Shown: positions 60,001 to 63,302 of the stretch, piece by piece | Numbering within the stretch: the stretch's first letter is position 1 | Layout: each line of letters opens with the position of its first letter | DNA from: Cololabis saira | Taxonomy: Eukaryota; Chordata; Actinopteri; Beloniformes; Belonidae | Assembly: GCF_033807715.1 (NCBI RefSeq) | Contig: NC_084609.1 | Coordinates: 35,894,613-35,958,612, forward strand | DNA length: 64,000 nucleotides | Direction of reading: 5' to 3' | Program-made: the position numbers and the translations under genes | Notes under the pieces: generated by a model | The model's input: only the letters and a program-made list of their open reading frames with translations | Database searches by the model: none | Told to the model about the DNA's origin: nothing

Positions 60001-63000
60001 TATTTCTTTAATTTAAACTTGTTTATTTCTTTAATTTAAACTTGTTTATTTCTTTGATTTAAACTGGTTTATTTCTTTAATTTAAACTGGTTTATTTCTT
60101 TAATTTAAACTGGTTTATTTTCTTTAATTTAAACTTGTTTATTTCTTTGATTTAAACTTGTTTATTTCTTTGATTTAAACTCATTTCTTTAATTTAAACT
60201 TGTTTATTTCTTTGATTTAAACTCATTTATTTCTTTGATTTAAACTTGTTTATTTCTTTAATTTAAACTAATTTATTTCTTTAATTTAAACTTGTTTATT
60301 TCTTTAATTTAAACAGGGTTTATTTCTTTAATTTAAACTTCTTTTTTTTAAATATAAACTTCTTCATTTCTTTAATTTAAACTCATTTATTTCTTTAATT
60401 TAAACTCGTTTATTTCTTTAATTTAAACTTGTTTATTTCTTTAATTTAAACTTGTTTATTTCTTTAATTTAAACTTGTTTATTTCTTTAATTTAAACTCA
60501 TTTCTTTAATTTAAACTTGTTTATTTCTTTAATTTAAACTCATTTCTTTAATTTAAACTTGTTTATTTCTTTAATTTAAACTTGTTTATTTCTTTAATTT
60601 AAACTTGTTTATTTCTTTAATTTAAACTCATTTCTTTAATTTAAACTTGTTTATTTCTTTAATTTAAACTTGTTTATTTCTTTAATTTAAACTGGTTTAT
60701 TTCTTTAATTTAAACTTGTTTATTTCTTTAATTTAAACTTGTTTATTTCTTTAATTTAAACTGGTTTATTTCTTTAATTTAAACTGGTTTATTTAATTTA
60801 AACTTTATGTATTTATTTCTTTAATTAAAACTTCTTCATTTCTTTAGTTAAACGTGGAGGAAAAGACGGAACGATAATTTATTATTTAAGAGAAAAACAA
60901 AAGGAAAAGTGAAGTAAATGCGTCCGTTGGTCTTTGACTCTCGTTTCCATGGTGACGTCGTCCTCTAAAGTTCTCGGTTCCTCTTCAGCTGCGAGTGTGT
61001 GACCTCACCTCCTCCCTAGTTACTGTTGCTACGGCAGCTGTCTGTCAGAACCCAGGGCGGCGCCGGAGCTACGGGGCGACCCGGAGAGGGCGGGCCGGTA
61101 GAACCGGAGTTGCCCTGCATTCACACTGAAAGCGTCAAAAATCTCCTGATTTTTGATTCTCGCATTGCGCTGTTTGGTGGATTCACACTGAAAGCTGCTG
61201 TACTGCCGACGCCTGCAGTGGGCGGGGCTAAAACTGCACTGCCGAACTGGAGGGAACAAAGTGCATATATTTCACCATGGATCACACTTTGGGAAACCTT
61301 CTTTATATTTTAGCGTTATTTCCGCATAGATAAGAGTGAGTTTGATGCTCCTTAACAAGTTTGGTCCGCGGATCAACAGTAACCATCGGGGAGCCGTTGG
61401 TCCCGGTGAAGCTGCAGTCTGTCCGTGGTGAACACTGACTCACCGGGTCGGAGCGGATTTGGTCTTGATGTTTAAACTGTGTTTTGTAATTAATAAGCAT
61501 GGTTTTTAATTATTTTGCGTTGGATCGATGTGAGGTGTAAAATTGTTCGGACCATCCAGCTCCTCAACCATCAGTTACGTGTTTAACATGAACAGTTCAG
61601 GTAAAAACGGCAGTCAAATCAGCAAAAATGTCAGTTTGCTGGATTAAATATATTAATTCCTGATAAAATAAGTTGTTAGTGCACAGTTCTGGGGCCTCAT
61701 TCATAAAGCTCGCTTGCGCACAAAACAGGGCTTGAAAGATGCGCACGCCACCTTCTACGCAAAGGTTGGGATTTAAAAAGAAAAAACTAACCGAAAAATC
61801 TCCGTATCTTTACGCCAACCCTGACCCTCCCGTAGGAACAGTCTTAAGATATGGGGAACTGGCGACGCAGGCGGTGAGGTGGTGAAATGAATATAGATTC
61901 ATGTCATACTCTTAATGTCATCACATATCAGACTAATATAATAGCGCTGATCGTGTCCCTCTGTGTTTGAAGCTCAGCGTGCTGTACAGTGCGCGGGCCG
62001 CGTACCCTACGCCGTAGGCTCTGCGTTGGTGTGACGCGGAACCATAAATCAGCCTTGAGCAGCACTGAGGGGAGACAGGAGAGGAGGAGGGGGAGCGTGG
62101 CTGCCGTGCAGTTTTCGCATCGTCTTCGCACAGGGTGTCTTGATGATTTGCAATTACAGGCTGAGCCTACCGTTAGTTTTTAAACTGTAAAAAGTGGGGG
62201 GGACATAAACATGATTTTGAAAAGTGGGGGGGGGCATACCCCCCCTGTCCCCAGTGGAAATTGCGCCGTGGCACTCACGGCGTTTAGCGCAGCAACGACG
62301 TGCCACTCACTCTCTTTATTTTATACTATTTATATACTATTTATACTTTTACTGTGACCACCAAATAATGTGGTTTTCCTGGCCTCACCTCATCCACAAC
62401 ATTTCAATCTGTCTCCGTGAAATTTAGTGGCACGGTGGCTCGACACGTCTCATTCATCCTGACACACAGCAGAAACAGACTGCAGGAAGCCGCTGCGCAT
62501 GCTCAGCAGGCTCATTCATGTGCAAATACTACTTTGCTGCCCATTTATGGTATGAAGCGGGTGTGTAGAGGGCGGGATATGAGGTGAATTCACCCGCGCA
62601 ACCTTCCAGCTGGACTGTGATTTATAAAGCGAACATTGCGTGCAAGTGTGCGTGCACACGGTTTTATAAATCCGGATTTTTTTTGTGCGCCCGCCATTTT
62701 CGGCTTTTGGCTTTACGTGCACTTTTAGTATGAATCCTACGCACTCTTTTATAAATGAGGCCCCTGCTCCTTTACGCATGTGAATGAGTGTACGTTTGTG
62801 TACATGAAAGTACAATCTGCGCTGCTCCCGCTGCCTCGCTGCCTCTAAACGCGCGTTTTCATAGAAAATGAATGGCAGCCGGCTGCCTATGACGCCCGTG
62901 ACGCTTTCAGTGTGAATCCAGGGTTACGGGGCGACCCGAAGAGGGCGGGCCGGTAGAAGTGGCGGCGGGGGTTCTGCAGAACTTTCTAAAACCGTTTCCT

Positions 63001-63302
63001 CACGTTTGTCTGGTTTCCTTCAACATCTCGGTTAAATGTGTGATTCCTTCTGGGACAGAACTGTTGTGGGTCGGTACCAGCAGCCCAGGAGGTTAAGTTG
63101 AGGTCAGGGGTCAGAGGTCGTCTGTGAGGCTGTTACATGTGTGTTTCCTGTCCCCCCCCACAGGCCCGCGAGCCGCTCACCTCCACCTCCCAGGTTCTGA
63201 CCGTGTCCGGTCTGGCGCCGGCGACCCGCTACAACTGCAGCGTCACCAGCTTCAGCTACAGCAAGGCCAGCAGGCCCGCGCACATCTCCGTCAGCACCGT
63301 CG
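17022..63302 (+). CDS. ptpro: Receptor-type tyrosine-protein phosphatase O, ectodomain part (14 exons)
   Basis: PTPRO (GLEPP1) is a single-pass receptor phosphatase of podocyte and neuronal membranes. Its extracellular part is a row of fibronectin III domains and its cytoplasm carries one phosphatase domain that removes phosphate from tyrosine. I placed 14 exons (listed separately) with intact GT/AG sites and matching phases, 2608 coding nt or 869 codons. Residues 1-64 contain the signal peptide; modules follow at about 65-151, 152-254, 255-478 (with a long acidic linker), 479-584, 585-683, 684-778 and 779-869. Signature runs shared with mammalian PTPRO include [39 protein letters not shown] and [11 protein letters not shown]. 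Many N-glycosylation sites fit an extracellular role. The membrane-spanning and phosphatase exons lie beyond the window, so this gene is incomplete here. Confidence 0.95.
17567..18324 (+). mobile_element. hAT-type element (CAGTGGCGTCAATT family), copy 1
   Basis: Ends CAGTGGCGTCAATT and AATTGACGGCCCTG are inverted. Perfect 8-bp target duplication GGGAACAT at 17559-17566 and 18325-18332. Holds a CACTGCAAAAACTC-type MITE at 17726-18128. A second copy with the same nested MITE lies inverted at 41875-42622. Confidence 0.88.
17726..18128. mobile_element. CACTGCAAAAACTC-type palindromic MITE
   Basis: Begins CACTGCAAAAACTCAAAATC and ends with its inverted form. The central arms carry AAAATCTGCCAGTGG and its complement. 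Other copies: about 4084-4390, 42071-42466, 43602-43910, and a partial one at 57475-57640. Confidence 0.8.
19189..19559. mobile_element. Tc1/mariner-type MITE inside the foldback arm
   Basis: Starts CAGGACTGTCTCAG, ends CTGAGACAGTCCTG, flanked by TA (19187-19188, 19560-19561). The opposite foldback arm is uninterrupted at the same point (GTAGACACTACATGCCC near 18876), showing the empty target. Confidence 0.92.
20169..20582. other. Intron 1 sequence with a short 21-bp tandem repeat
   Basis: GC-rich to 20400, then three units containing CTACTAGTCCTGGTTTCAG at 20424-20484. No coding signal or recognised element. Confidence 0.6.
20583..21668. mobile_element. Harbinger-like element with Myb/SANT-like ORF
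   Basis: Left end has CACTACGTTTACATGCAGTC and the right end its diverged complement (GATGCATGGAAATGCAGTGTG). Inner sequence repeats the GGGTTATTGCTAATATTCCGG phrase in both orientations. A related, smaller element is at 49967-50620 in intron 7. Classification rests on the ORF type. Confidence 0.6.
20802..21083 (-). pseudogene. Myb/SANT-like DNA-binding protein of a Harbinger-type element (truncated)
   Basis: The frame encodes [20 protein letters not shown], then [20 protein letters not shown], the trihelix Myb/SANT-like fold typical of the second ORF of PIF/Harbinger transposons and of MSANTD-type host proteins. After RWKTLKRR the sequence departs from the expected KAYYKAKKEN pattern, consistent with a frameshift. 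In active elements this protein brings the transposase to DNA. No DDE transposase is seen nearby. A decayed piece of the same ORF (FVDGRKYRD) survives at about 50318-50371. Confidence 0.65.
21669..21975. other. Intron 1 sequence, nothing recognised
   Basis: No element ends, tandem repeats or coding signal found. Confidence 0.5.
21976..22791. repeat. 36-bp minisatellite with 108-bp higher-order period
   Basis: About 22 units of AGGTTTCCATGGTGACGAGG plus a 16-bp variable part. Variants ending GTGACGG, GTGGCGG and GTGGAGG alternate strictly, giving a 108-bp super-unit repeated six times (GTGACGG at 22149, 22257, 22365, 22473, 22581, 22689). The unit is a multiple of three, so open frames up to 318 residues cross it on the minus strand; I do not consider them genes. 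Confidence 0.95.
22977..23054. repeat. (CA)n microsatellite
   Basis: About 39 CA units, preceded by a LINE/SINE-like AAGCGCTTTACACTGCAG phrase. Confidence 0.95.
23055..24691. other. Intron 1 sequence without recognised genes
   Basis: Mostly unique-looking. It contains a CTCF-like motif on the minus strand (CTGCCCCCTGGTGG, 23413-23426) and an ACCAGTTTGGTGGAAAAGG phrase at 24313-24331 that recurs at 26771-26787 (unclassified repeat). Confidence 0.5.
23413..23426 (-). promoter_or_regulatory. CTCF-like motif
   Basis: Reverse complement reads CCACCAGGGGGCAG, a near-consensus CTCF core. Motif match only. Confidence 0.45.
24692..25894. mobile_element. hAT-like element with long inverted ends
   Basis: Both ends carry TAGGGCTGAAACGATTCCTC in opposite orientation, and the inverted similarity extends over about 150 bp (with TTTAATGCGGCACAGTG inside). 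Flanking 8-mers do not match clearly. It contains a TA MITE at 24924-25267 and another TAGGGCTG-type fragment at about 25291-25370. Confidence 0.7.
24924..25267. mobile_element. Tc1/mariner-type MITE (CAGTGGGGAGAACAA family)
   Basis: Ends CAGTGGGGAGAACAA and TTGTTCTCCCCACTG with TA on both sides; the inverted ends extend through GTGTATCAAATA/TATTTGATACAC. Confidence 0.88.
25977..26550. mobile_element. Non-autonomous DNA element with GGCGCTTTTGCACTAGTA ends
   Basis: Inverted ends ATGGCGCTTTTGCACTAGTA (25978) and TACTAGTGCAAAAGCGCCAT (26529-26548). Internal GC-rich sequence has no real gene; the frame at 26123-26524 has no recognised domain. Confidence 0.65.
26551..27080. other. Intron 1 sequence, unclassified repeat-like
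   Basis: Contains the ACAGTTTGGTGGAAAAGG phrase shared with 24313 and a C-run at 26922-26932; no coding signal. Confidence 0.4.
27081..27924 (-). mobile_element. hAT-type MITE (GGGATGGGCG family), array-free copy
   Basis: Ends TAGGGATGGGTGGTATGG and CGCCCATTCCTA; flanks GTCCGGAG (27073-27080) and GTCCGTAG (27925-27932) agree at 7 of 8. It runs opposite to the other copies and has no GAAA array where they do, so it shows the unexpanded form of the family. Confidence 0.85.
27925..28514. other. Intron 1 sequence with a shared GACCAAGACCAGGACC repeat
   Basis: 28225-28270 (CTTGTAGTCAAAACCGCC and following) reappears in inverted form at 32660-32725, so it is a dispersed repeat. Nothing else recognised. 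Confidence 0.4.
28515..29374. mobile_element. hAT-type element (TAGGGCTGGGGATCGATTC family)
   Basis: Left end TAGGGCTGGGGATCG, right end with AATCGATTTT..ACAGGCCTA. Flanks ATTGACTC (28507-28514) and ATTGACAC (29375-29382) match at 7 of 8. No transposase frame inside. Confidence 0.78.
29375..30317. other. Intron 1 sequence, nothing recognised
   Basis: GC-rich stretch at 29500-30230 with G and C runs; the open frames there lack recognisable domains. Confidence 0.45.
30562..30881. mobile_element. Tc1/mariner-type MITE
   Basis: CAGGACTGTCTCAG to CTGAGACAGTCCTG, flanked by TA at both ends; some internal loss relative to 19189-19559. Confidence 0.88.
31009..31140. repeat. Palindromic CCTACGGCGTAGG repeat
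   Basis: Ends GGCTGATTTATGGTTCCGCG and its complement (GCGGAACAATAAATCAGGC). Related copies or parts: 280-350, 39995-40035, 56743-56878, 61995-62058. Confidence 0.75.
31248..31838. repeat. G-rich GGTTAGGG-like minisatellite with a duplicated block
   Basis: Degenerate units of GGGGGTTAAGGTTG, GGGGTTATGTTAGG and GGTTTAG. A segment with GAGGAACACAG and GAGATCGGTAGTTTCTGAA occurs twice (31345-31465 and 31710-31838), one on each side of the main repeat. The repeat also continues to the left of the hAT element at 30318. Confidence 0.85.
31839..32781. other. Intron 1 sequence with a LINE/SINE-like tail
   Basis: 32462-32520 (GTAAAGCGCTCTGGGTGC, then GCGCTATATAAAACCAAG and an ATT tail) is a common fish retroposon 3' end. 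Remaining sequence is unrecognised. Confidence 0.5.
32782..36834 (+). mobile_element. hAT-type MITE containing a 3.9 kb GAAA/TGAGCC satellite
   Basis: Ends TAGGGATGGGCGATATTTAC and CCGCCCATCCCTA, flanked by a perfect 8-bp duplication GTCCTGAC (32774-32781, 36835-36842). About 55 bp of left MITE and 110 bp of right MITE sequence enclose an array of (GAAA)n punctuated by TGAGCCTGAAAG and variants (TGAGCTCG, TTAGCCTG, TGAGCCAG). Confidence 0.93.
32838..36724. repeat. GAAA satellite with ATGAGCC spacers, 3.9 kb
   Basis: Tetranucleotide GAAA runs of 4-14 units are separated by a 6-10 bp marker (ATGAGCCTG, ATTAGCCTG, ATGAGCTCG). Marker combinations repeat over long distance: the GGAAAGAAAGAAATGAGCTC block is at about 33669, 35124 and 36294; GGACAAAAGAAATTAGCC at 33834, 33924 and 36591; TGAGCCTGCAAG at about 34688, 35049, 35874 and 36225. 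Stop-free frames (KKERKKE) through it are not genes. Confidence 0.95.
36843..37130. other. Short intron 1 interval, nothing recognised
   Basis: Ends at the TTAA that borders the next element. Confidence 0.5.
37245..38220 (-). mobile_element. 5'-truncated LINE (L2/CR1-like) with RT C-terminus
   Basis: The minus frame 38206-37625 (193 residues, also open upstream to the insertion edge) encodes [43 protein letters not shown] and GWNSIP, the standard order after the RT core of CR1/L2-group LINEs. The 3' part has GGACCCCAGGAAGAATAGC and ends near a GTTT-repeat. Comparison with the uninterrupted relative at 47890-47930 fixes the borders to within a few bases. Confidence 0.82.
38579..39189 (+). mobile_element. 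hAT-type MITE (GGGATGGGCG family) with GAAA/TGAGCC seed
   Basis: Ends TAGGAATGGGCGATATTT and CCGCCCATCCCTA; perfect 8-bp duplication ATAGGTCC (38571-38578, 39190-39197). Inside: GGAA runs, a LINE tail (about 38723-38778, TAATCTGAATCTGAA), and GAAA runs separated by ATGAGCTCG, ATGAGCCTG and ATGAGCCAG (38811-38916), the same markers as the 4 kb satellite. Confidence 0.92.
39201..39876. other. Intron 1 sequence with GAAT/TTAA microsatellite
   Basis: (GAAT)n then (TTAA)n at 39599-39660. The rest is unrecognised. Confidence 0.6.
39877..40837 (+). mobile_element. hAT-type MITE (GGGATGGGCG family) with GGAA run and LINE insertion
   Basis: Perfect 8-bp duplication ATGACAGC (39869-39876, 40838-40845). 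GGAAG run at 40034-40062 and AAAGAAATGAGAAAG units at 40062-40100. A LINE tail is inserted at 40338-40766. Confidence 0.92.
40338..40766 (+). mobile_element. 5'-truncated LINE 3' end (ATTT-tail family)
   Basis: Starts in the last codons of ORF2 ([17 protein letters not shown] and a stop at about 40452), then a 3'UTR with CCTGCCAGGGACTGCAGATG and an (AAAT)n tail. It interrupts the MITE at TATCGT|CATTTT. Confidence 0.72.
40919..41509. repeat. 16-bp minisatellite, about 31 units (transposon-derived?)
   Basis: Units AGACTGAGTGTCAGAA and AGACTGAGTGGCAGAA alternate irregularly from about 40973 to 41474. The left leader (GACGTCACAGATGCGACTTC) and right border (GCGTAAACTTTCAGTTTTAG) are shared with the shorter array at 55190-55383 in intron 12, where a THAP-domain exon follows. 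Confidence 0.93.
41510..41874. other. Intron 1 sequence, nothing recognised
   Basis: No homology to the THAP exon remains after the array. Contains CTTCTTCTTC-type low complexity at 41610. Confidence 0.45.
41875..42622 (-). mobile_element. hAT-type element (CAGTGGCGTCAATT family), copy 2, inverted
   Basis: Starts CAGGGCCGTCAATTGG and ends TGAATTGACGCCACTG, reverse orientation to 17567-18324. Flanks share GTTCAGG. The nested CACTGC MITE (42071-42466) sits at the same place as in copy 1. It ends 112 bp before exon 2. Confidence 0.85.
42735..42996 (+). CDS. ptpro: ptpro exon 2: first FNIII-like module
   Basis: Acceptor TGTGTGTCTCCAG, donor A|GTACGA, phase 0 to 1. It encodes [20 protein letters not shown] and continues to [11 protein letters not shown], parallel to the first module of mammalian PTPRO (x-F-x-V-x-x-x-D-D-x-x-I-V). 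Three N-glycosylation sites are visible (NAT, NTS, NAT). One exon codes for the whole module. Confidence 0.93.
43091..43246 (+). CDS. ptpro: ptpro exon 3: second module, first half
   Basis: Intron 2 is only 94 bp. Joined to exon 2 it reads [20 protein letters not shown] and then [10 protein letters not shown] and RVNISYTEG, close to mammalian PTPRO (ETGVLFEI, RVNISYWEG). Phase 1 at both ends, donor G|GTACTA. Confidence 0.93.
43315..44050. mobile_element. hAT-type element (CAGTACTCGAGTTG family), copy 2, right end lost
   Basis: Near-identical to 3798-4520 including the nested CACTGC MITE. The right end stops after GGGGGGATGCCATC and continues into unrelated sequence. It lies in intron 3, 69 bp after exon 3, behind a short tandem duplication of TACTGGTACTACTGATGCAG. 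Confidence 0.82.
44051..44588. other. Intron 3 remainder
   Basis: T-rich run at 44212-44258; no coding signal. Confidence 0.5.
44589..44741 (+). CDS. ptpro: ptpro exon 4: second module, second half
   Basis: Acceptor TTGTCTGCAG. Encodes [20 protein letters not shown] and [10 protein letters not shown], nearly identical to the family sequence, ending LQHRT. Phase 1 at both ends, donor G|GTGGGA. One glycosylation site (NIT). Confidence 0.94.
44800..45240 (-). mobile_element. Two LINE 3' tails (CCCCAGGAAGA family)
   Basis: On the minus strand two separate ends carry GGACCCCAGGAAGACTAGC (near 44870) and GGACCCCAGGAAGAATAGC (near 45085) followed by GGATCC and an ATTT/TTTA tail. No ORF left. Confidence 0.65.
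45421..45850 (-). pseudogene. LINE RT C-terminal fragment in intron 4
   Basis: On the minus strand, 45850-45683 encodes [20 protein letters not shown] and then [13 protein letters not shown] before a stop, the usual end of fish LINE ORF2 (G-x-x-L-W-N-x-L). It is followed by an AT-rich tail. It ends about 40 bp before exon 5. Confidence 0.65.
45892..46401 (+). CDS. ptpro: ptpro exon 5: acidic linker and start of third module
   Basis: 510 nt, phase 1 at both ends, acceptor TTTCCCCCCACAG. It opens with [15 protein letters not shown], goes through a poorly conserved acidic, proline-rich stretch with NAT, NLT and NGS sites, has a [10 protein letters not shown] run that aligns with the mammalian VLPMEYEN, and ends with [19 protein letters not shown], the first strands of the third FNIII module. 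Very GC-rich. The last 43 nt before the donor have a near-identical copy at 48058-48100. Confidence 0.92.
46509..48011 (-). mobile_element. TTAA-type element (AGGGGACCTATT family), copy 2, in intron 5
   Basis: AGGGGACCTATT at the left and AATAGGTCCCCT at the right, with TTAA at 46505-46508 and 48012-48015. Contains a hAT element (46542-47246) and a further inverted-end element with CCGTGTAACTGCATGCGAG / CATGCAGTTATGACACGG (47382-47757). The matching empty site is in intron 7 (51128-51145). Confidence 0.92.
46542..47246. mobile_element. hAT-type element (CAGAGGTGTC family), copy 1
   Basis: Ends CAGAGGTGTC and GACACCTCTG, perfect 8-bp duplication TAAAGCAA (46534-46541, 47247-47254). Low-complexity AAGTAAAAGTA motifs inside. 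A second copy in reverse orientation ends at 53048. Confidence 0.92.
48058..48100 (+). repeat. Partial duplicate of the exon 5 end, in intron 5
   Basis: 43 bp copy of 46356-46398 with one mismatch (GAC to GAG codon). It lacks the GACG|GTAATG donor. It lies 34 nt upstream of exon 6, where a branch point would be expected. Confidence 0.92.
48135..48296 (+). CDS. ptpro: ptpro exon 6: rest of third module
   Basis: Acceptor TCTCCTCCACAG, donor G|GTGAGT, phase 1 at both ends. Encodes [20 protein letters not shown] and [11 protein letters not shown], aligning with mammalian HEFVAELKEPGKYKL and TFSSSGSCETR. Confidence 0.94.
48340..48800 (-). mobile_element. Unclassified retroelement end, possibly Penelope-like
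   Basis: The minus strand carries CTGAAGAAGAGCAAAATGCG followed by CTCGAAATGTTAC, a phrase typical of Penelope-like element ends in fish, and a TTAATAAATCTGCAC continuation. No ORF is seen, so this call is weak. Confidence 0.35.
48832..49312. mobile_element. Tc1/mariner-type MITE with nested LINE tail and 16-bp flanking repeat
   Basis: CAGGACTGTCTCGG to CTGAGACAGTCCTC. A LINE tail (CAGATTCAGATTCAG, about 49136-49243) interrupts the right arm. Flanked by TAGGTAATCGACAATA on both sides (48816-48831, 49313-49328), longer than the expected TA. Confidence 0.85.
49447..49643 (+). CDS. ptpro: ptpro exon 7: fourth module, first half
   Basis: Acceptor CCCCCCCCCAG, phase 1 to 0, donor GAG|GTACCG. Encodes [20 protein letters not shown], then [20 protein letters not shown] and TYCSE, matching the mammalian order including the two cysteines. 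Strongly GC-rich. Confidence 0.93.
49760..50888. mobile_element. hAT-like element in intron 7 with nested Harbinger-like MITE
   Basis: Outer phrases GAGGTTTTCAACTGG..CAGGGACCACC and, inverted, GGTCCACCAAAGGGCCACGG..GGTTGACAATCCCTGA. The inner element (49967-50620) interrupts it. Also contains an A-run at 50628-50651. Confidence 0.6.
49967..50620. mobile_element. Harbinger-like MITE with decayed Myb/SANT ORF
   Basis: Ends ACTGCGTTTACATGCACTC and TGACTGCATGTAAACGTAGT. Internal GGGTTATT/AATAACCC phrases match 20583-21668. [10 protein letters not shown] remnant is at 50318-50347 on the + strand. Confidence 0.7.
50889..51331. other. Intron 7 end with a segment shared with intron 5
   Basis: 51079-51150 (TTAGCTAACTAGCTTTACG, then CAAGTTTAATTAAGCTC) is similar to intron 5 sequence on both sides of the TTAA element (46445-46508, 48012-48035). 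GGGCTAGCAG-type short repeats follow. Confidence 0.75.
51332..51452 (+). CDS. ptpro: ptpro exon 8: fourth module, second half
   Basis: Acceptor GGTTCCTCCAG, donor G|GTGAGC, phase 0 to 1. Encodes [20 protein letters not shown] and [11 protein letters not shown], parallel to mammalian LVPGAQYQVVIY and GPLIGPPSDPV. Confidence 0.94.
51510..51797 (-). mobile_element. LINE 3' tail in intron 8
   Basis: (GTTA)n then TTTTATTTTGGTCCATTAG; resembles a minus-strand LINE 3' end. No ORF. Confidence 0.4.
51798..53048. mobile_element. hAT-type element (CAGAGGTGTC family), copy 2, inverted, left end lost
   Basis: Matches 46542-47100 in reverse (GTTACTCTATTTCATTTCGG at the left, AATACTGAAGACACCTCTG at the right). 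The far-left terminus is missing. It carries a LINE insertion at 52096-52806. Its right terminus is 14 nt from exon 9. Confidence 0.9.
52096..52806 (-). mobile_element. LINE 3' end (ATTT-tail family) nested in the hAT copy
   Basis: Minus strand: [20 protein letters not shown] then LKMWL.GNQTC and a stop near 52677, the normal LINE C-terminus, then 3'UTR with CCTGCCAGGGGACTACAGAT and an (AAAT)n tail. (CA/TA)n tract at 52530-52632. The unoccupied site in the other hAT copy (46757-46778) fixes the borders. Confidence 0.82.
53063..53247 (+). CDS. ptpro: ptpro exon 9: fifth module, first half
   Basis: Phase 1 to 0, donor GTG|GTGAGG. Encodes [22 protein letters not shown] and [12 protein letters not shown], almost the same as mammalian PTPRO. 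The 3' splice signal is weak (GGTCAGAGCCCACAG) because a hAT terminus ends only 14 nt upstream at 53048. Confidence 0.94.
53367..53478 (+). CDS. ptpro: ptpro exon 10: fifth module, second half
   Basis: Intron 9 is 119 bp. Acceptor TTTCTCCTCAG, donor G|GTGAGG, phase 0 to 1. Encodes [20 protein letters not shown] and [17 protein letters not shown], one of the best conserved parts of the ectodomain including the paired cysteines. Confidence 0.95.
53521..53840. mobile_element. hAT-type MITE in intron 10
   Basis: Ends CAGGGGGAGCCAACC and GGATGGCCACCCCTG; flanks GTCTACGG (53513-53520) and GTTTACGG (53841-53848) match 7 of 8. GAGCCGCATGCGGCTCGCGA near the right end is typical of a common fish hAT MITE. 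Confidence 0.85.
53841..54326. repeat. (ATT)n runs and AT-rich intron 10 end
   Basis: ATT units at 53941-53975 and 53988-54013 with TTTATTTA between; otherwise AT-rich without coding signal. Confidence 0.85.
54327..54490 (+). CDS. ptpro: ptpro exon 11: sixth module, first half
   Basis: Acceptor CTGCCCCCCCCAG, donor AAC|GTGAGT, phase 1 to 0. Encodes [20 protein letters not shown] and [18 protein letters not shown], matching mammalian ITSVEY, DLSHSRMLHW. Confidence 0.94.
54560..55020 (-). pseudogene. L1/Tx1 ORF2 fragment in intron 11
   Basis: The minus frame from 54991 encodes [40 protein letters not shown] and [19 protein letters not shown], the C-terminal part of a fish L1/Tx1 ORF2, then an A-rich area. 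Truncated at both ends. It ends about 15 bp before exon 12. Confidence 0.75.
55031..55151 (+). CDS. ptpro: ptpro exon 12: sixth module, second half
   Basis: Acceptor GTGTGTGTAG, donor G|GTGAGA, phase 0 to 1. Encodes [20 protein letters not shown], the highly conserved motif of this module, with NLT and NMS sites. Confidence 0.95.
55190..55383. repeat. 16-bp minisatellite, short copy
   Basis: About eight AGACTGAGTGTCAGAA units (55225-55350) between the leader GGACGTCACAGATGAGACTT and GCGTAAACTTTCAGTTTGAG, the same borders as the long array in intron 1. Confidence 0.92.
55388..55565 (+). pseudogene. THAP zinc-finger exon, transposon-derived
   Basis: From ATG 55388 the frame encodes [17 protein letters not shown], then [16 protein letters not shown] and [11 protein letters not shown]. 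This fits the THAP (C2CH) DNA-binding domain: the N-terminal cysteine pair, the conserved W and P, and the final C-x-x-H-F. It stops at a good splice donor (CAG|GTAATG). THAP domains open the transposases of P-like and Kolobok-like elements and a family of host factors. No catalytic part is visible downstream, so this is likely the first exon of a dead element, in the same orientation as ptpro. Confidence 0.78.
55566..56204. other. Intron 12 sequence, nothing recognised
   Basis: Short CA/TATTCACACACA repeats at 56005-56048; no coding frame with a domain. Confidence 0.5.
56329..56344 (+). promoter_or_regulatory. CTCF-like motif
   Basis: CCTGCAGGGGGCAGTG fits the CTCF core. It lies within a transposon in intron 12. 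Motif match only. Confidence 0.35.
56743..56878. repeat. Palindromic CCTACGGCGTAGG repeat
   Basis: GGCTGAGTTATGGTTCCACG at one end, CATAACCATAAATCAGCC at the other; same family as 31009-31140. Confidence 0.78.
57140..58267. mobile_element. hAT-like element (TAGTGCTGGGCGG family)
   Basis: Inverted ends TAGTGCTGGGCGGTATGACC and CCGGTATACCGCCCAGCACTA (last 13 bases shared inverted). ATATCACGGTATTTTT repeats near the left end. Target duplication unclear. Confidence 0.75.
57475..57816. mobile_element. CAGTACTCGAGTTG-family fragment (right part)
   Basis: Same sequence as 4230-4558: MITE half, GGGATGGCAGTTTTACAGGG, and the end CAACTCGAGTACTG. Confidence 0.8.
59043..59443. other. Intron 12 end
   Basis: Short AACTCAGCAGAACTCAGTA repeats (59045-59100) and C-runs at 59211-59229 and 59264-59276. 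No element. Confidence 0.6.
59444..59577 (+). CDS. ptpro: ptpro exon 13: seventh module, first half
   Basis: Acceptor TCTCCCCCCCCAG, donor CAG|GTAAGA, phase 1 to 0. Encodes [20 protein letters not shown] and [10 protein letters not shown], parallel to mammalian PAPPKSLFAVN and GVADFFEVFC. Confidence 0.94.
59905..60832. repeat. 23-bp AT-rich minisatellite in intron 13, about 40 units
   Basis: Units of TTTATTTCTTTAATTTAAAC plus three variable bases (TTG, TGG, TCA). Shorter 19-bp variants lacking TTTA occur at 60182, 60500, 60540 and 60630. Confidence 0.95.
61113..62923. mobile_element. Non-autonomous DNA element in intron 13 with long flanking repeat
   Basis: Ends CCCTGCATTCACACTGAAAG and CTTTCAGTGTGAATCCAGGG, inverted over about 25 bp with few mismatches. 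A 34-bp direct repeat lies on both outer sides (61070-61103, 62925-62958; one difference). Contains the element at 61691-62765. Confidence 0.75.
61691..62765. mobile_element. DNA element with GGGGCCTCATTCATAAA ends
   Basis: Left GGGGCCTCATTCATAAAGC, right TTTTATAAATGAGGCCCC. Parts of the CCTACGGCGTAGG palindrome are nested at 61995-62058. No transposase frame. Confidence 0.75.
63164..63302 (+). CDS. ptpro: ptpro exon 14: seventh module, second half
   Basis: Acceptor TCCCCCCCCACAG, donor G|GTAGGT, phase 0 to 1. Encodes [20 protein letters not shown] and ISVSTV, just before the position where the family has its transmembrane helix. The next exon is outside the window. Confidence 0.94.
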
